Positions 1-6,361 of a stretch of DNA of 9,325 nucleotides are shown here, in pieces (within the stretch, counting starts at the first letter, position 1; every line of letters begins with the position of its first letter). A program made the translations under genes and the position numbers. The stretch spans positions 1-9,325 of the forward strand of contig JAEWKB010000079.1 in the NCBI GenBank assembly GCA_023386255.1. The letters run 5' to 3'. Source of the DNA: Bacteroidota bacterium (GTDB lineage Bacteria; Bacteroidota; Bacteroidia; Flavobacteriales; Flavobacteriaceae). The notes beneath the pieces were generated by a model. It saw nothing but the letters and a program-made list of their open reading frames with translations. It was not told the origin of the DNA and searched no databases.

Positions 1-455
1 CACCTGCACATGAACATTTTATAAGCTTTTTGATAAAGCAGAAATTAATTGCAAATACAGAAAAGCTGCAACTTGAAAAGCCTACAAAACCTGAGCGCAC
101 CTTTATATTGTATCTGCCCCTGAACGAGATACATGAACTTGGGCTGATGTTCCTTAATTATGACTTAATGCTGAACGGATATAATACGGTGTATCTTGGT
201 GAAAGCGTGCCTGTAAGCAGCCTTGTTGACGTTAAAAACTACTTTAACAACATTACCTTTGTAAGCTACATTACTGTTGAGCCGGGAATGCAGGAGGTAA
301 GTGAGTATGTTGAGACACTGAAAAAAGAAATCCTGAATGATGACACTACGCGGCTTTACCTGCTGGGGCGCAATACACAATACTTACAAAAAGAGAAGCT
401 TGGCAACAACATAAAAATTTTTGACTCCATAGCCGAATTTGGTGAGGCATTGTAA
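1..455 (+). CDS. MerR-family transcriptional regulator, C-terminal part with B12-binding-type domain (5' truncated)
   Basis: The frame is open from the window edge (first full codon at position 3) to TAA at 453-455; the N-terminal MerR helix-turn-helix lies outside. The visible part begins PAHEHFISFLIKQKL, the EH-containing helix typical of the cap before the B12 domain in CarH/LitR-like regulators. A Rossmann-like cobalamin-binding-type domain follows. Its EIHELG motif keeps the His that in the family's D/E-x-H-x-x-G motif is the lower axial cobalt ligand, and then come YLGESVP and FVSYITVEP. The later GG motif of true binders reads LGRN here, so cobalamin binding is uncertain. In Bacteroidetes such regulators often sit near carotenoid genes, but those would be upstream and unseen. 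A TTG at 30 is only an internal codon. Family assignment is strong; ligand and targets are inference. Confidence 0.85.
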   Translation, partial: PAHEHFISFLIKQKLIANTEKLQLEKPTKPERTFILYLPLNEIHELGLMFLNYDLMLNGYNTVYLGESVPVSSLVDVKNYFNNITFVSYITVEPGMQEVSEYVETLKKEILNDDTTRLYLLGRNTQYLQKEKLGNNIKIFDSIAEFGEAL

Positions 456-457
456 TG

Positions 458-465
458 TACCTTTG
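458..465 (+). promoter_or_regulatory. Bacteroidetes-type -7 promoter element for the DUF1801 gene
   Basis: TACCTTTG matches the Bacteroidetes sigma-A -7 consensus TAnnTTTG. It begins 2 bases after the MerR stop codon and ends 18 bases before the DUF1801 ATG, so the leader would be short. The nearest upstream TTG (439-441) is 16 bases away, shorter than the usual 19-21, so the -33 element is weak. Confidence 0.45.
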
Positions 466-483
466 GGTATAAACCCTATACTT

Positions 484-840
484 ATGGATTCCATAAAACC
501 TGTTACTATTGATCAATACATTGCCGCTTTTCCTGAAGATGCGCAACAAGCGCTGCAAGAAGTGCGCCGTATTATTAAACAAACCGCACCTGATGCTGTA
601 GAGTGTATAAGCTACAACATGCCGACCTTTAAATATACCAATAAGTACCTGGTACATTTTGCCGGCTACAAAAAACACATCGGGTTTTATGCGCTTGCCC
701 CTGAAACATCTCCTTTTAAAGATGAGTTTGCCAAATACACAACAGGTAAAGCATCAGTGCAGTTTCCTCTAAGCGAGCCAATGCCGCTGGACCTGATAAA
801 AAGGGTTGTAATGTACAGGATTAAGGAGATGCAGAAATAA
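484..840 (+). CDS. DUF1801 domain protein (YdhG-like small protein)
   Basis: This is a 118-residue soluble protein with no signal peptide or membrane segment. The start at 484 gives MDSIKPVTIDQYIAAFP, the usual DUF1801 opening. An upstream extension in the same frame to 439 would overlap the MerR gene and the likely promoter. Family features are the helix with QQALQEVRRIIKQTAPDA, the core ECISYNMPTFKY, and the HFAGYKKHIGFY strand pair, spanning most of the protein. Some members are annotated as iron chaperones of the frataxin-like Fra/YdhG fold, but no metal ligands can be assigned here and the role is unknown. It lies 28 bases after the MerR gene and has its own -7 element, so it may be transcribed separately. 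Confidence 0.85.
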   Translation: MDSIKPVTIDQYIAAFPEDAQQALQEVRRIIKQTAPDAVECISYNMPTFKYTNKYLVHFAGYKKHIGFYALAPETSPFKDEFAKYTTGKASVQFPLSEPMPLDLIKRVVMYRIKEMQK

Positions 841-850
841 AACTGAGCTC

Positions 851-858
851 TATATTTG
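851..858 (+). promoter_or_regulatory. Bacteroidetes-type -7 promoter element for the TonB-domain gene
   Basis: TATATTTG is a perfect TAnnTTTG. It ends 17 bases before the ATG at 876, the same distance as in the DUF1801 gene just upstream. No TTG lies at the usual -33 distance. The spacing supports ATG 876, rather than TTG 889, as the original start of the next gene. Confidence 0.5.
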
Positions 859-888
859 CTCCTTTATTCAATTATATGAAAAACTTTT

Positions 889-1530
889 TTGCCCTTCTTG
901 CTTTTTTCTTCTTCGGTAGCTTTTTCACAAGATTGTATTACTTACAAGGGGGAGACTATCAACTGCCTTGATGACAACAATGAAAAGACAGGAATTTGGA
1001 AAGCTTTTAACGAAAACAAAGGCTTATTGGTTATGGTGCAATTTGAGAATGGTAAATATGCTTCAAACACTACTTATTATAAAGATGCAAAATTAATAGC
1101 CTCTTATGATAATGAAAAATACATTTATATTTATAAAGGTCAGGATACTATCAGAGCCAGTTTTAGCCGGAATGATAAAAAGTTGTTAACAATTATAGAC
1201 GATCAGGGGGTTGAGTTAAAGGAGGACATAAAAGAATATTTCCTCGATAACAGTCCTATCCAGCCAATGCCTTACAACGGATTTCCTGATGTGTTTGACT
1301 TTATCAGGAAAAACATAAATAAGAAAATAAAAGAAAAAGGTAAAGTTGTAGTAGAATTTTTTATTGATACTAAAGGATTTACAAGTGATATAACTATTAA
1401 AAGTTCTGAAAATCCTGCTCTAAATGACGAAGCCATACGGCTCACAAAGTCGCTTCCGCGCTGGCAGCCGGGACATTACGCAGGAGATTTTGCTAAGACA
1501 AAATTTAATTTACCACTTGTTTTTCAATAA
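889..1530 (+). CDS. Secreted protein with TonB C-terminal domain; start region apparently frameshifted
   Basis: The open frame runs from a TTG at 889 to TAA at 1528-1530 (213 residues). Residues about 15-110 contain short YKGE, FENGKY and YKDAKLIASYDNE segments resembling the MORN-like stretches of Bacteroidetes YwqK-type proteins. Residues about 133-212 are a TonB_C domain, with GKVVVEFFIDTKGF, the ITIKSSENPALNDEAIRL helix region, and RWQPGHYAGD leading to the final strand FNLPLVF. Unlike classical TonB it has no Pro-rich periplasm-spanning linker and no retained membrane anchor, only a signal-peptide-like start. The natural start is probably ATG 876, which reads MKNFF and then goes out of frame. 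Removing one T from the run at 885-890 would give MKNFLPFLLFSSSVAFSQ, a convincing signal peptide joined to this frame. Domain identity is strong; the functional state of the start is uncertain. Confidence 0.8.
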   Translation: MPFLLFSSSVAFSQDCITYKGETINCLDDNNEKTGIWKAFNENKGLLVMVQFENGKYASNTTYYKDAKLIASYDNEKYIYIYKGQDTIRASFSRNDKKLLTIIDDQGVELKEDIKEYFLDNSPIQPMPYNGFPDVFDFIRKNINKKIKEKGKVVVEFFIDTKGFTSDITIKSSENPALNDEAIRLTKSLPRWQPGHYAGDFAKTKFNLPLVFQ

Positions 1531-1560
1531 AAAATCCCCGGCATGCCGGGGATTTTATTT
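1531..1560. terminator. Bidirectional rho-independent terminator
   Basis: A perfect 26-base palindrome occupies 1531-1556: AAAATCCCCGG, a CATG loop, then CCGGGGATTTT. It forms an 11-bp stem with A-rich and T-rich flanks, so it works read either way. It starts directly after the TonB-domain stop codon and lies 27 bases beyond the stop of the convergent DUF4252 lipoprotein gene, so it fits both transcripts. Confidence 0.92.
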
Positions 1561-1586
1561 CTAACTAATTCTAACTAACTCTATTC

Positions 1587-2174
1587 TTATTCCTTAACCT
1601 CTACTTTAACATCCTCCTGCGGCTGTGTGTAAGGCTGCGGCTTGCTAACCAGCTGTTGCAAAGGCTTTAGCTGCTCAGGGTCTATGCCGGCTTTTTGTAT
1701 AAGGCTTGCTATTGTAAGTACATTGTTAGGGGTCATATCTTCGCCAAGTACCCGCACTACGCCAAAACCTGTTTCTTTATTATTTACAAAAACCACAAAC
1801 TCATCAATGTTCTCGCCCTCGCCTTTTGTGCTTATAGAAGCGCCCATGCCACCTGCGTTAAACTTCATCAGTTCCTCATACTTATCGTTTTTAAGCAGGG
1901 TTTTAACTTTATCCTTCTCTGAATCATACTCTGCCGGCTTTTTAGCATCCTTCTGGTAGATCAGGATATTGAACTTGTGCAGCGACTCCAGGGCTTTCTG
2001 CTCCTCTGCCGAAAGCGACAGTTTTCTGGAGTTGATTATGGTAGGTGCTATGTCAAACGTTGAGAAGCTTGGTTTACCCGATTTTTCAACATAATATTTT
2101 TGCAGTGTGGGTTCCTGGCTGCAGGATGTTAATGCAACAACTACAAGTAAAAAGGCTATTAGGGTACGTATCAT
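1587..2174 (-). CDS. DUF4252 family lipoprotein (last gene of the ECF cassette)
   Basis: This 195-residue protein has a lipoprotein signal peptide, MIRTLIAFLLVVVALTSC, with lipidated Cys18 followed by SQEP. The body (about 25-175) is a DUF4252-like domain. The stretch YEELMKFNAGG followed by FVVFVNNKETGFGVVRVLG aligns by eye with LEELMRINEGG and LLMFIDGGSAKNSSILMSLTG in the upstream neighbour, so the two are paralogues. The C-terminal tail is rich in Pro, Gln and Glu. It lies 3 bases after the preceding gene and should be co-transcribed with the sigma factor. The molecular function of DUF4252 is unknown; an envelope role under ECF control is inference. Confidence 0.82.
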   Translation of the reverse strand: MIRTLIAFLLVVVALTSCSQEPTLQKYYVEKSGKPSFSTFDIAPTIINSRKLSLSAEEQKALESLHKFNILIYQKDAKKPAEYDSEKDKVKTLLKNDKYEELMKFNAGGMGASISTKGEGENIDEFVVFVNNKETGFGVVRVLGEDMTPNNVLTIASLIQKAGIDPEQLKPLQQLVSKPQPYTQPQEDVKVEVKE

Positions 2175-2177
2175 GGC

Positions 2178-2708
2178 TTATGATTTCTTTGTAGATGCTT
2201 TTTTAAGTTCTTTACCACCCGGTATCTTCATGTAATCATTAAGGAACGATATCTCGCTTAGGTCAAAGTTACCCGTAAGCGACATAAGTATGCTGCTGTT
2301 CTTGGCGCTTCCTCCGTCAATAAACATAAGCAGTTCCCTTACCTGGCTTGATGTAGCGCCAGATTTTACATAGATCTTTACCGTACGGCCACCTTCGTTA
2401 ATGCGCATAAGCTCTTCAAGCGGGTATTTTTTCAGATAGCCTTCTACAGTACCTTTCATCTCAGATACAATTTTGGTATTTGTGGTACTAAAAACCTTAA
2501 GGTTATCCAGTTTCTTTATCAGTTTAAGGTATTGCTGCGCGTTCACATCCTTAGGGTCCATTTTTACATTACCCATAAGCTCAAACATCTTCTTGTTTAC
2601 AATTACCGCATCTACGCCTTCACGTTCAAATTTATCAAATGCCGTAGTTTGGGCAAAGAATAAAGAAGGCATTAAAATTAATACAAAGGTTATTATCAGC
2701 TTTTTCAT
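2178..2708 (-). CDS. DUF4252 family secreted protein
   Basis: This 176-residue protein has a Sec signal peptide, MKKLIITFVLILMPSLFFAQ, cleaved around residue 20 and without a lipobox Cys, so it should be soluble in the periplasm. The start at 2708 was chosen because it places the signal peptide first and leaves a 4-base gap after the membrane-protein gene; an ATG 39 bases upstream would add a charged leader and overlap that gene. The mature part is DUF4252-like, with NEGGRTVKIYVKSG then LLMFIDGGSAKNSSILMSLT, followed by a Lys-rich tail. It is paralogous to the lipoprotein that follows. Its place right behind a sigma/anti-sigma pair suggests it belongs to the regulated output, but no activity can be read from the sequence. 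Confidence 0.83.
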   Translation of the reverse strand: MKKLIITFVLILMPSLFFAQTTAFDKFEREGVDAVIVNKKMFELMGNVKMDPKDVNAQQYLKLIKKLDNLKVFSTTNTKIVSEMKGTVEGYLKKYPLEELMRINEGGRTVKIYVKSGATSSQVRELLMFIDGGSAKNSSILMSLTGNFDLSEISFLNDYMKIPGGKELKKASTKKS

Positions 2709-2712
2709 TTTG

Positions 2713-3159
2713 TTATTGTTTAAATATTGTTTTTCGTGTTTTTTCATACTCTCCTAAATACTCTATACTGTTTACTCCCTCATTCACATTTTTAGATAAC
2801 ATGTTCAAGGCTTTCTGCGTTTCGCGGAAGGCTACTTCAGGGTCATCAAACGTACCCAGGTCTTCCTGCTGCGCCGGTTTGTTGTTTAAAAATGTAAATA
2901 CTCCAAAAAGTACCACAATGCTTGCCGCAATCGATAACCACGCTACATACTTACGTTGTTTATTAGTTTTTAATGGTATCGTCTTTTCAAACGTTTGTGA
3001 TCCTGATTGTGAGAAATACCCGAACACAGGCCTGTAGTGTTCAAGATGCGGCGCCACACTGTCCGAGGCGAAGTAGGCCTTTAATTCCTTCTCTTCGGCA
3101 ATGCTGGTTTCGGCATCAAGGTATCTATCCAGTAGTTGTTCAATTCGCTTTAATTCCAT
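2713..3159 (-). CDS. Single-pass membrane protein, probable anti-sigma factor
   Basis: This is a 148-residue protein. Residues 1-68 are hydrophilic and contain an acidic helix (RIEQLLDRYLDAETSIAEEK) of the kind at the start of many Bacteroidetes anti-sigma-like proteins. One transmembrane helix lies at about 72-91 (VAWLSIAASIVVLFGVFTFL), and a short polar domain of about 55 residues follows. The predicted topology is N-terminus in the cytoplasm, where it could hold the sigma factor. No zinc-binding HxxxCxxC motif is present. The start overlaps the end of the sigma-factor gene by 20 bases, a typical translationally coupled sigma/anti-sigma arrangement. Assignment rests on position and topology rather than a diagnostic motif. 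Confidence 0.72.
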   Translation of the reverse strand: MELKRIEQLLDRYLDAETSIAEEKELKAYFASDSVAPHLEHYRPVFGYFSQSGSQTFEKTIPLKTNKQRKYVAWLSIAASIVVLFGVFTFLNNKPAQQEDLGTFDDPEVAFRETQKALNMLSKNVNEGVNSIEYLGEYEKTRKTIFKQ

Positions 3160-3655
3160 AGCTGTGTTTTTTTGTAAGTTCTTCCCTTATTGTTTTCCTC
3201 GCTCTTGAAAGGGCCACTCTCACGGCCGTTTCGTTCATGTCCATTATTTTCGCTATCTCTTCAAATTCATATTCTTCAATATCCCGCATCTGCACTATCA
3301 TCTTTTGCTGCTCGGGCAGGCTGTCAATTATTTTACCAACCCAGTCCAAACTATCCCTGTCCTCTGCCTGCTGTTGCAGCCCCGCCTGCCTGTCGGTATA
3401 GTTAGAGTGTACTATCCGCATTTCAGTGGCACGCTTGCTCTTCAGCTGGTCCAGGCAATAGTTTTTTGTTATTGTTATTGCCAGTGCCTCCACGCTCGAG
3501 TAATTTGCCAGCTTGTCCTTGTTGTTCCACAGCCGCACCAGCACTTCCTGGGTGGCGTCTTCTGCCTCTTCGGTACTCACAAGGAGCCGTCTTGCCAACC
3601 GGAAAACCCGGTCTTTAAAAGGAGAAATAATTGTTATAAACTCCGTTTGGTTCAT
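3140..3655 (-). CDS. ECF-type RNA polymerase sigma factor (sigma-70 family)
   Basis: This 171-residue protein has the two-domain ECF layout. Region 2 is about residues 8-77, with FRLARRLLVSTEEAEDATQE, VLVRLWNN and ITITKNYCLDQLKSKR. Region 4 is about 105-160, with IDSLPEQQKMIVQMRDIEEY, the FEEIAKIMDMNETAVRVALS helix-turn-helix, and RARKTIREEL. It recruits core RNA polymerase to -35/-10 promoters and would direct transcription of the cassette. The gene is first in a four-gene - strand operon and is followed, with a 20-base overlap, by the probable anti-sigma gene. A promoter resembling ECF consensus lies upstream, which suggests positive autoregulation. The inducing signal is unknown. Confidence 0.95.
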   Translation of the reverse strand: MNQTEFITIISPFKDRVFRLARRLLVSTEEAEDATQEVLVRLWNNKDKLANYSSVEALAITITKNYCLDQLKSKRATEMRIVHSNYTDRQAGLQQQAEDRDSLDWVGKIIDSLPEQQKMIVQMRDIEEYEFEEIAKIMDMNETAVRVALSRARKTIREELTKKHSYGIKAN

Positions 3656-3690
3656 TACTCAAGATGGTTTGTTACTGGTTATATAAGCAA

Positions 3691-3715
3691 GACGAGCACG
3701 TATTATTTTTGTTAC
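3691..3715 (-). promoter_or_regulatory. Probable ECF sigma promoter of the sigma-factor operon
   Basis: Read on the - strand, GTAAC (3711-3715) is followed by exactly 16 bases and then CGTC (3691-3694). This fits the general ECF pattern of an AAC-containing -35 box and a CGTC -10 box. The sigma-factor ATG is 35 bases past the -10 box. No TAnnTTTG housekeeping element is seen in the same stretch, which points to control by an ECF sigma, most simply the one encoded here. Confidence 0.6.
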
Positions 3716-3742
3716 AACATAAAATTAAAAATACTACTTTTA
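3709..3742 (+). promoter_or_regulatory. Weak candidate promoter for the S41 peptidase gene
   Basis: TTG (3709-3711) and TACTTTTA (3735-3742) resemble -33 and -7 elements, but the last -7 base is wrong and the 23-base spacing is long. It would start transcription 20-25 bases before the ATG at 3770. Its TTG touches the -35 box of the divergent ECF promoter, so the two could compete. Confidence 0.25.
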
Positions 3743-3769
3743 CGTTCTTATTATTAATAAATAGCTGCA

Positions 3770-5221
3770 ATGAAAAAGATTAGCATACTGTTTACTGCCC
3801 TTATTATAGGGGCTTTAAGCTTTCAGGCGTGCGATGACCAGGACGACCATGAAGTACCGGTGTCTGACTTCGTATGGAAGGGAATGAACCTGTGGTACCT
3901 GTGGAAAGATAATGTACCTGAACTTGCCGACAACAGGTTTAGCAACCAGGCAGAACTCAACTCTTATTTACAAGGGTTTGGAAGCCCTGAAGAGCTTTTC
4001 CGCAGCCTACTCTACAGGCCGACGGGACCTGATGCGGTAGACCGATGGAGTGTAATATTCCCTGATTACCGCGTGCTGGAAAATGCATTGCAGGGCGTTG
4101 CCACAAGCAACGGAATGGAATACGGCCTGCGCTACGTACCTGGAAGCACTACTGATATTTTTGGTTATGTGCGTTACGTACTACCCAACAGCGATGCAGC
4201 TACAAAAGGTGTGCAGCGGGGCGATATATTTTATGCTGTAAACAATCAGCCGCTAACTACTGCTAACTATCAAAACCTGCTAAGCAATACTACCTATACA
4301 ATAAATCTTGCTAACTATAACAGCGGGGCCTTAAACCCTACGGGTGAAAGTATCTCGCTTACCAAAGCAGAGTATGCCGAAAACCCGGTGTATTATACCA
4401 ATACATATAACATTAGCGGACATACTATAGGTTACCTGATGTACAACGGCTTTTACAGCAATTACAACAGCGAACTTAATGCTGCTTTTGGGCAACTACA
4501 GGCACAGGGTATTACCGACCTTGTGCTGGACCTACGGTACAACGGTGGCGGTTCGGTACGCACATCGGCTTACCTTGCCAGCATGATAACCAATAATTCT
4601 GTTAACAATGAGCTTTTCTCGAAGCAGCAGTACAACAGCCGTATACAGGCGTTCTATGAAAGCAATTCACCACAGGCACTGCGTGAAAATTTTGTAACTC
4701 AAATGTCTAACGGTGAGGCTATAAATAAAGTGGGGCTTCAAAAAGTATATATTCTTACTTCACAATCAACCGCATCAGCAAGCGAGCTGCTCATTAACTG
4801 CCTTAGGCCGTATATAGATGTTGTAGTTATAGGCGATACTACTACAGGTAAGAATGTAGGTTCTATAACATTATATGATTCGGATGATTTTTCGAGAAAT
4901 GACCTTGAAAGCACCTACGCAATGCAGCCTATTGTGCTAAGGACATTGAATGCTGATAATTTTGGGAATTACAGCAACGGCATAGATCCTGACCATGAAC
5001 TTGAAGAGAATATGGACAACCTTGGCCAGATAGGCAGTACAGATGAACCGCTGCTTGCTAAAGCCATAAGTGTAATAACCGGTACCGGCAGGTTTGTACC
5101 GCAGCAGCCATCAATATCAACCAGGCATTTTAAAGATTCTAAGAGCATGCGCCGATTTGGTACTGAAATGTATATTGAAGATGCTCCTCCGGGTATATTA
5201 GATTTAAAAAATCCTTTATAA
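3770..5221 (+). CDS. S41 family peptidase (C-terminal processing type) lipoprotein
   Basis: This 483-residue protein starts with a lipoprotein signal, MKKISILFTALIIGALSFQAC (Cys21), followed by acidic DDQDD, a composition linked to surface export in flavobacteria. An N-terminal helical region at about 30-110 (FVWKGMNLWYLW) is typical of Bacteroidetes S41 lipoproteins. A PDZ-like domain spans about 125-205 (GYVRYVLPNSDAATKGVQRG then DIFYAVNNQPL). The protease core spans about 215-400, with GYLMYNGF, LDLRYNGGGS and SQSTASASELL. Ser336 and Lys361 (TTGKNVGS) are 25 residues apart, as in the Ser-Lys dyad of Prc/CtpA, so the enzyme looks active. It would cleave envelope or extracellular proteins near C-termini; the substrate is unknown. 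It diverges from the ECF operon and converges with the btuG-like gene, and nothing ties it functionally to either. Confidence 0.92.
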   Translation: MKKISILFTALIIGALSFQACDDQDDHEVPVSDFVWKGMNLWYLWKDNVPELADNRFSNQAELNSYLQGFGSPEELFRSLLYRPTGPDAVDRWSVIFPDYRVLENALQGVATSNGMEYGLRYVPGSTTDIFGYVRYVLPNSDAATKGVQRGDIFYAVNNQPLTTANYQNLLSNTTYTINLANYNSGALNPTGESISLTKAEYAENPVYYTNTYNISGHTIGYLMYNGFYSNYNSELNAAFGQLQAQGITDLVLDLRYNGGGSVRTSAYLASMITNNSVNNELFSKQQYNSRIQAFYESNSPQALRENFVTQMSNGEAINKVGLQKVYILTSQSTASASELLINCLRPYIDVVVIGDTTTGKNVGSITLYDSDDFSRNDLESTYAMQPIVLRTLNADNFGNYSNGIDPDHELEENMDNLGQIGSTDEPLLAKAISVITGTGRFVPQQPSISTRHFKDSKSMRRFGTEMYIEDAPPGILDLKNPL

Positions 5222-5231
5222 AATTAAATAC

Positions 5232-5262
5232 AAAAGGCTTCCTGTTACGGAAGCCTTTTATT
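5232..5262. terminator. Bidirectional rho-independent terminator
   Basis: An 11-bp perfect stem, AAAAGGCTTCC (5232-5242) with GGAAGCCTTTT (5249-5259), encloses a TGTTAC loop and has A-rich and T-rich flanks on the two sides. It lies 10 bases after the S41 peptidase stop codon and about 20 bases from the stop of the convergent btuG-like gene, so it can end both transcripts. Confidence 0.9.
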
Positions 5263-5280
5263 TACAGGATAAAACAATAA

Positions 5281-6354
5281 TTAATTATTGAAATAAAAGC
5301 CTGCAGGTACAACACCCACAGTATAGTTATGCTCAGGAGTACCCGTAAGTGAGTGAACATATACCTTACCGGCAGAATTATAATCTACCGCATCACCCAG
5401 GTAAATGTGGCTGCCCCTTACTGCAAAGCTGTAAACACCGTAAGCACCCTGTGCCGTGGTAGTAAACAATGGCGTGGCAGGCAGTGCAATGTCATTCATA
5501 TTCATTTTGTATATACCTGAACCTACTGTGTAGTATAAACTGCCATTCTCTATATCCATATTAGATGGGTGGGAAACTCCCGGAAACTCTAGTGTGTTTA
5601 TAACCGAATTGTTCGCCACATTAATTACAGTAAGGCTCCCTGCAGATTCCGGCAATGTTTGCGACCATGAAGGCACACCGCCGCTCATTACGTATAGCCT
5701 TCCGTTTACTATTTCCAGCGAATTTGGTACATAACCCACATTAATTGTGGTAAGGAAGGTATTATTAATACCATCTATAACCGATATTTTATTACCATAG
5801 CCAAGGCCACCGTAATGTGCCACATACAGCCTGCCGCTCTCCTCAATTATCCTTTCAGGGCCTTCGGCAACCGGTATGGTTGAAGTTACAGTATTACTGT
5901 TAAGGTTTATTACGGCAACATAATCGTCAGTAGTTACCCCGGCATTGCCCCAGTTGGTCACAAACGCTTTGCCGTTCGTAAAAGCAATGTAACGCGGGTT
6001 GTTTAAACCTGTATTAATAGTGCCTACATGTTCAAACGTATAGCGGTTTACAATCTCTATCTTATTAGAAACATTTAAAACAATGTAAGCAAGGTCGCCA
6101 ATCAACCCTATGTCCTGCCCTGTATCACCAAGTATCATTCCGTTGTTTACACCTGCAAAAATGTTGTTTTCCAGTTCAAAATTTTCAGAAAGAAACGATA
6201 CCGATGCATTACCGGCACCAAAGCCTCCCTGATTAAGGATAAGGATACCGCTTTCATATTGGCCTGATGCCACGGGGCTGTCATCGTCATTGCTGCACGA
6301 GGTAAATAACAAAGAAGCTGCAATAGCTGTTAAAAACAGTTTGTTTAGTTTCAT
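5281..6354 (-). CDS. btuG: BtuG-like surface lipoprotein, beta-propeller (YncE/DUF5074-like) cobalamin-capture protein
   Basis: This 357-residue protein has a lipoprotein signal, MKLNKLFLTAIAASLLFTSC (Cys20), followed by SNDDD, an acidic tail consistent with the Bacteroidetes lipoprotein surface-export signal. The rest is a beta-propeller built of repeated blades of about 40 residues. Blade motifs include NPRYIAFTNGKAFVTNWG, GPERIIEESGRLYVAHYG, VPNSLEIVNGRLYVMSGG, HPSNMDIENGSLYYT and YSFAVRGSHIYLGD, alternating with strands such as VAVINLNSNTV and ISVIDGINNTF. In Bacteroides thetaiotaomicron, BtuG is a propeller lipoprotein that binds cobalamin very tightly and caps BtuB. The identification here rests on fold, lipidation and position: it lies 7 bases after the btuB-like gene in a transcript led by a cobalamin riboswitch. 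Binding residues cannot be assigned by eye. Confidence 0.85.
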   Translation of the reverse strand: MKLNKLFLTAIAASLLFTSCSNDDDSPVASGQYESGILILNQGGFGAGNASVSFLSENFELENNIFAGVNNGMILGDTGQDIGLIGDLAYIVLNVSNKIEIVNRYTFEHVGTINTGLNNPRYIAFTNGKAFVTNWGNAGVTTDDYVAVINLNSNTVTSTIPVAEGPERIIEESGRLYVAHYGGLGYGNKISVIDGINNTFLTTINVGYVPNSLEIVNGRLYVMSGGVPSWSQTLPESAGSLTVINVANNSVINTLEFPGVSHPSNMDIENGSLYYTVGSGIYKMNMNDIALPATPLFTTTAQGAYGVYSFAVRGSHIYLGDAVDYNSAGKVYVHSLTGTPEHNYTVGVVPAGFYFNN

Positions 6355-6361
6355 TATAATA

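Noticed and set aside
346..678. 110-codon - strand frame across the MerR/DUF1801 junction
   Set aside because: It lies opposite two genes with clear families and has no start or promoter signal of its own.
1531..1556. Perfect 26-base palindrome considered as a regulator binding site
   Set aside because: Its place between two convergent stop codons and its A/T flanks are fully explained by a bidirectional terminator.
2709..2747. Earlier start for the secreted DUF4252 protein
   Set aside because: It would put a charged, Asn-rich stretch before a good signal peptide and overlap the preceding gene by 35 bases; the start at 2708 is better.
3305..3757. 150-codon + strand frame opposite the sigma-factor gene
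   Set aside because: It is a shadow of the sigma-factor gene, with no family features and no promoter; the sigma-factor reading has clear regions 2 and 4.
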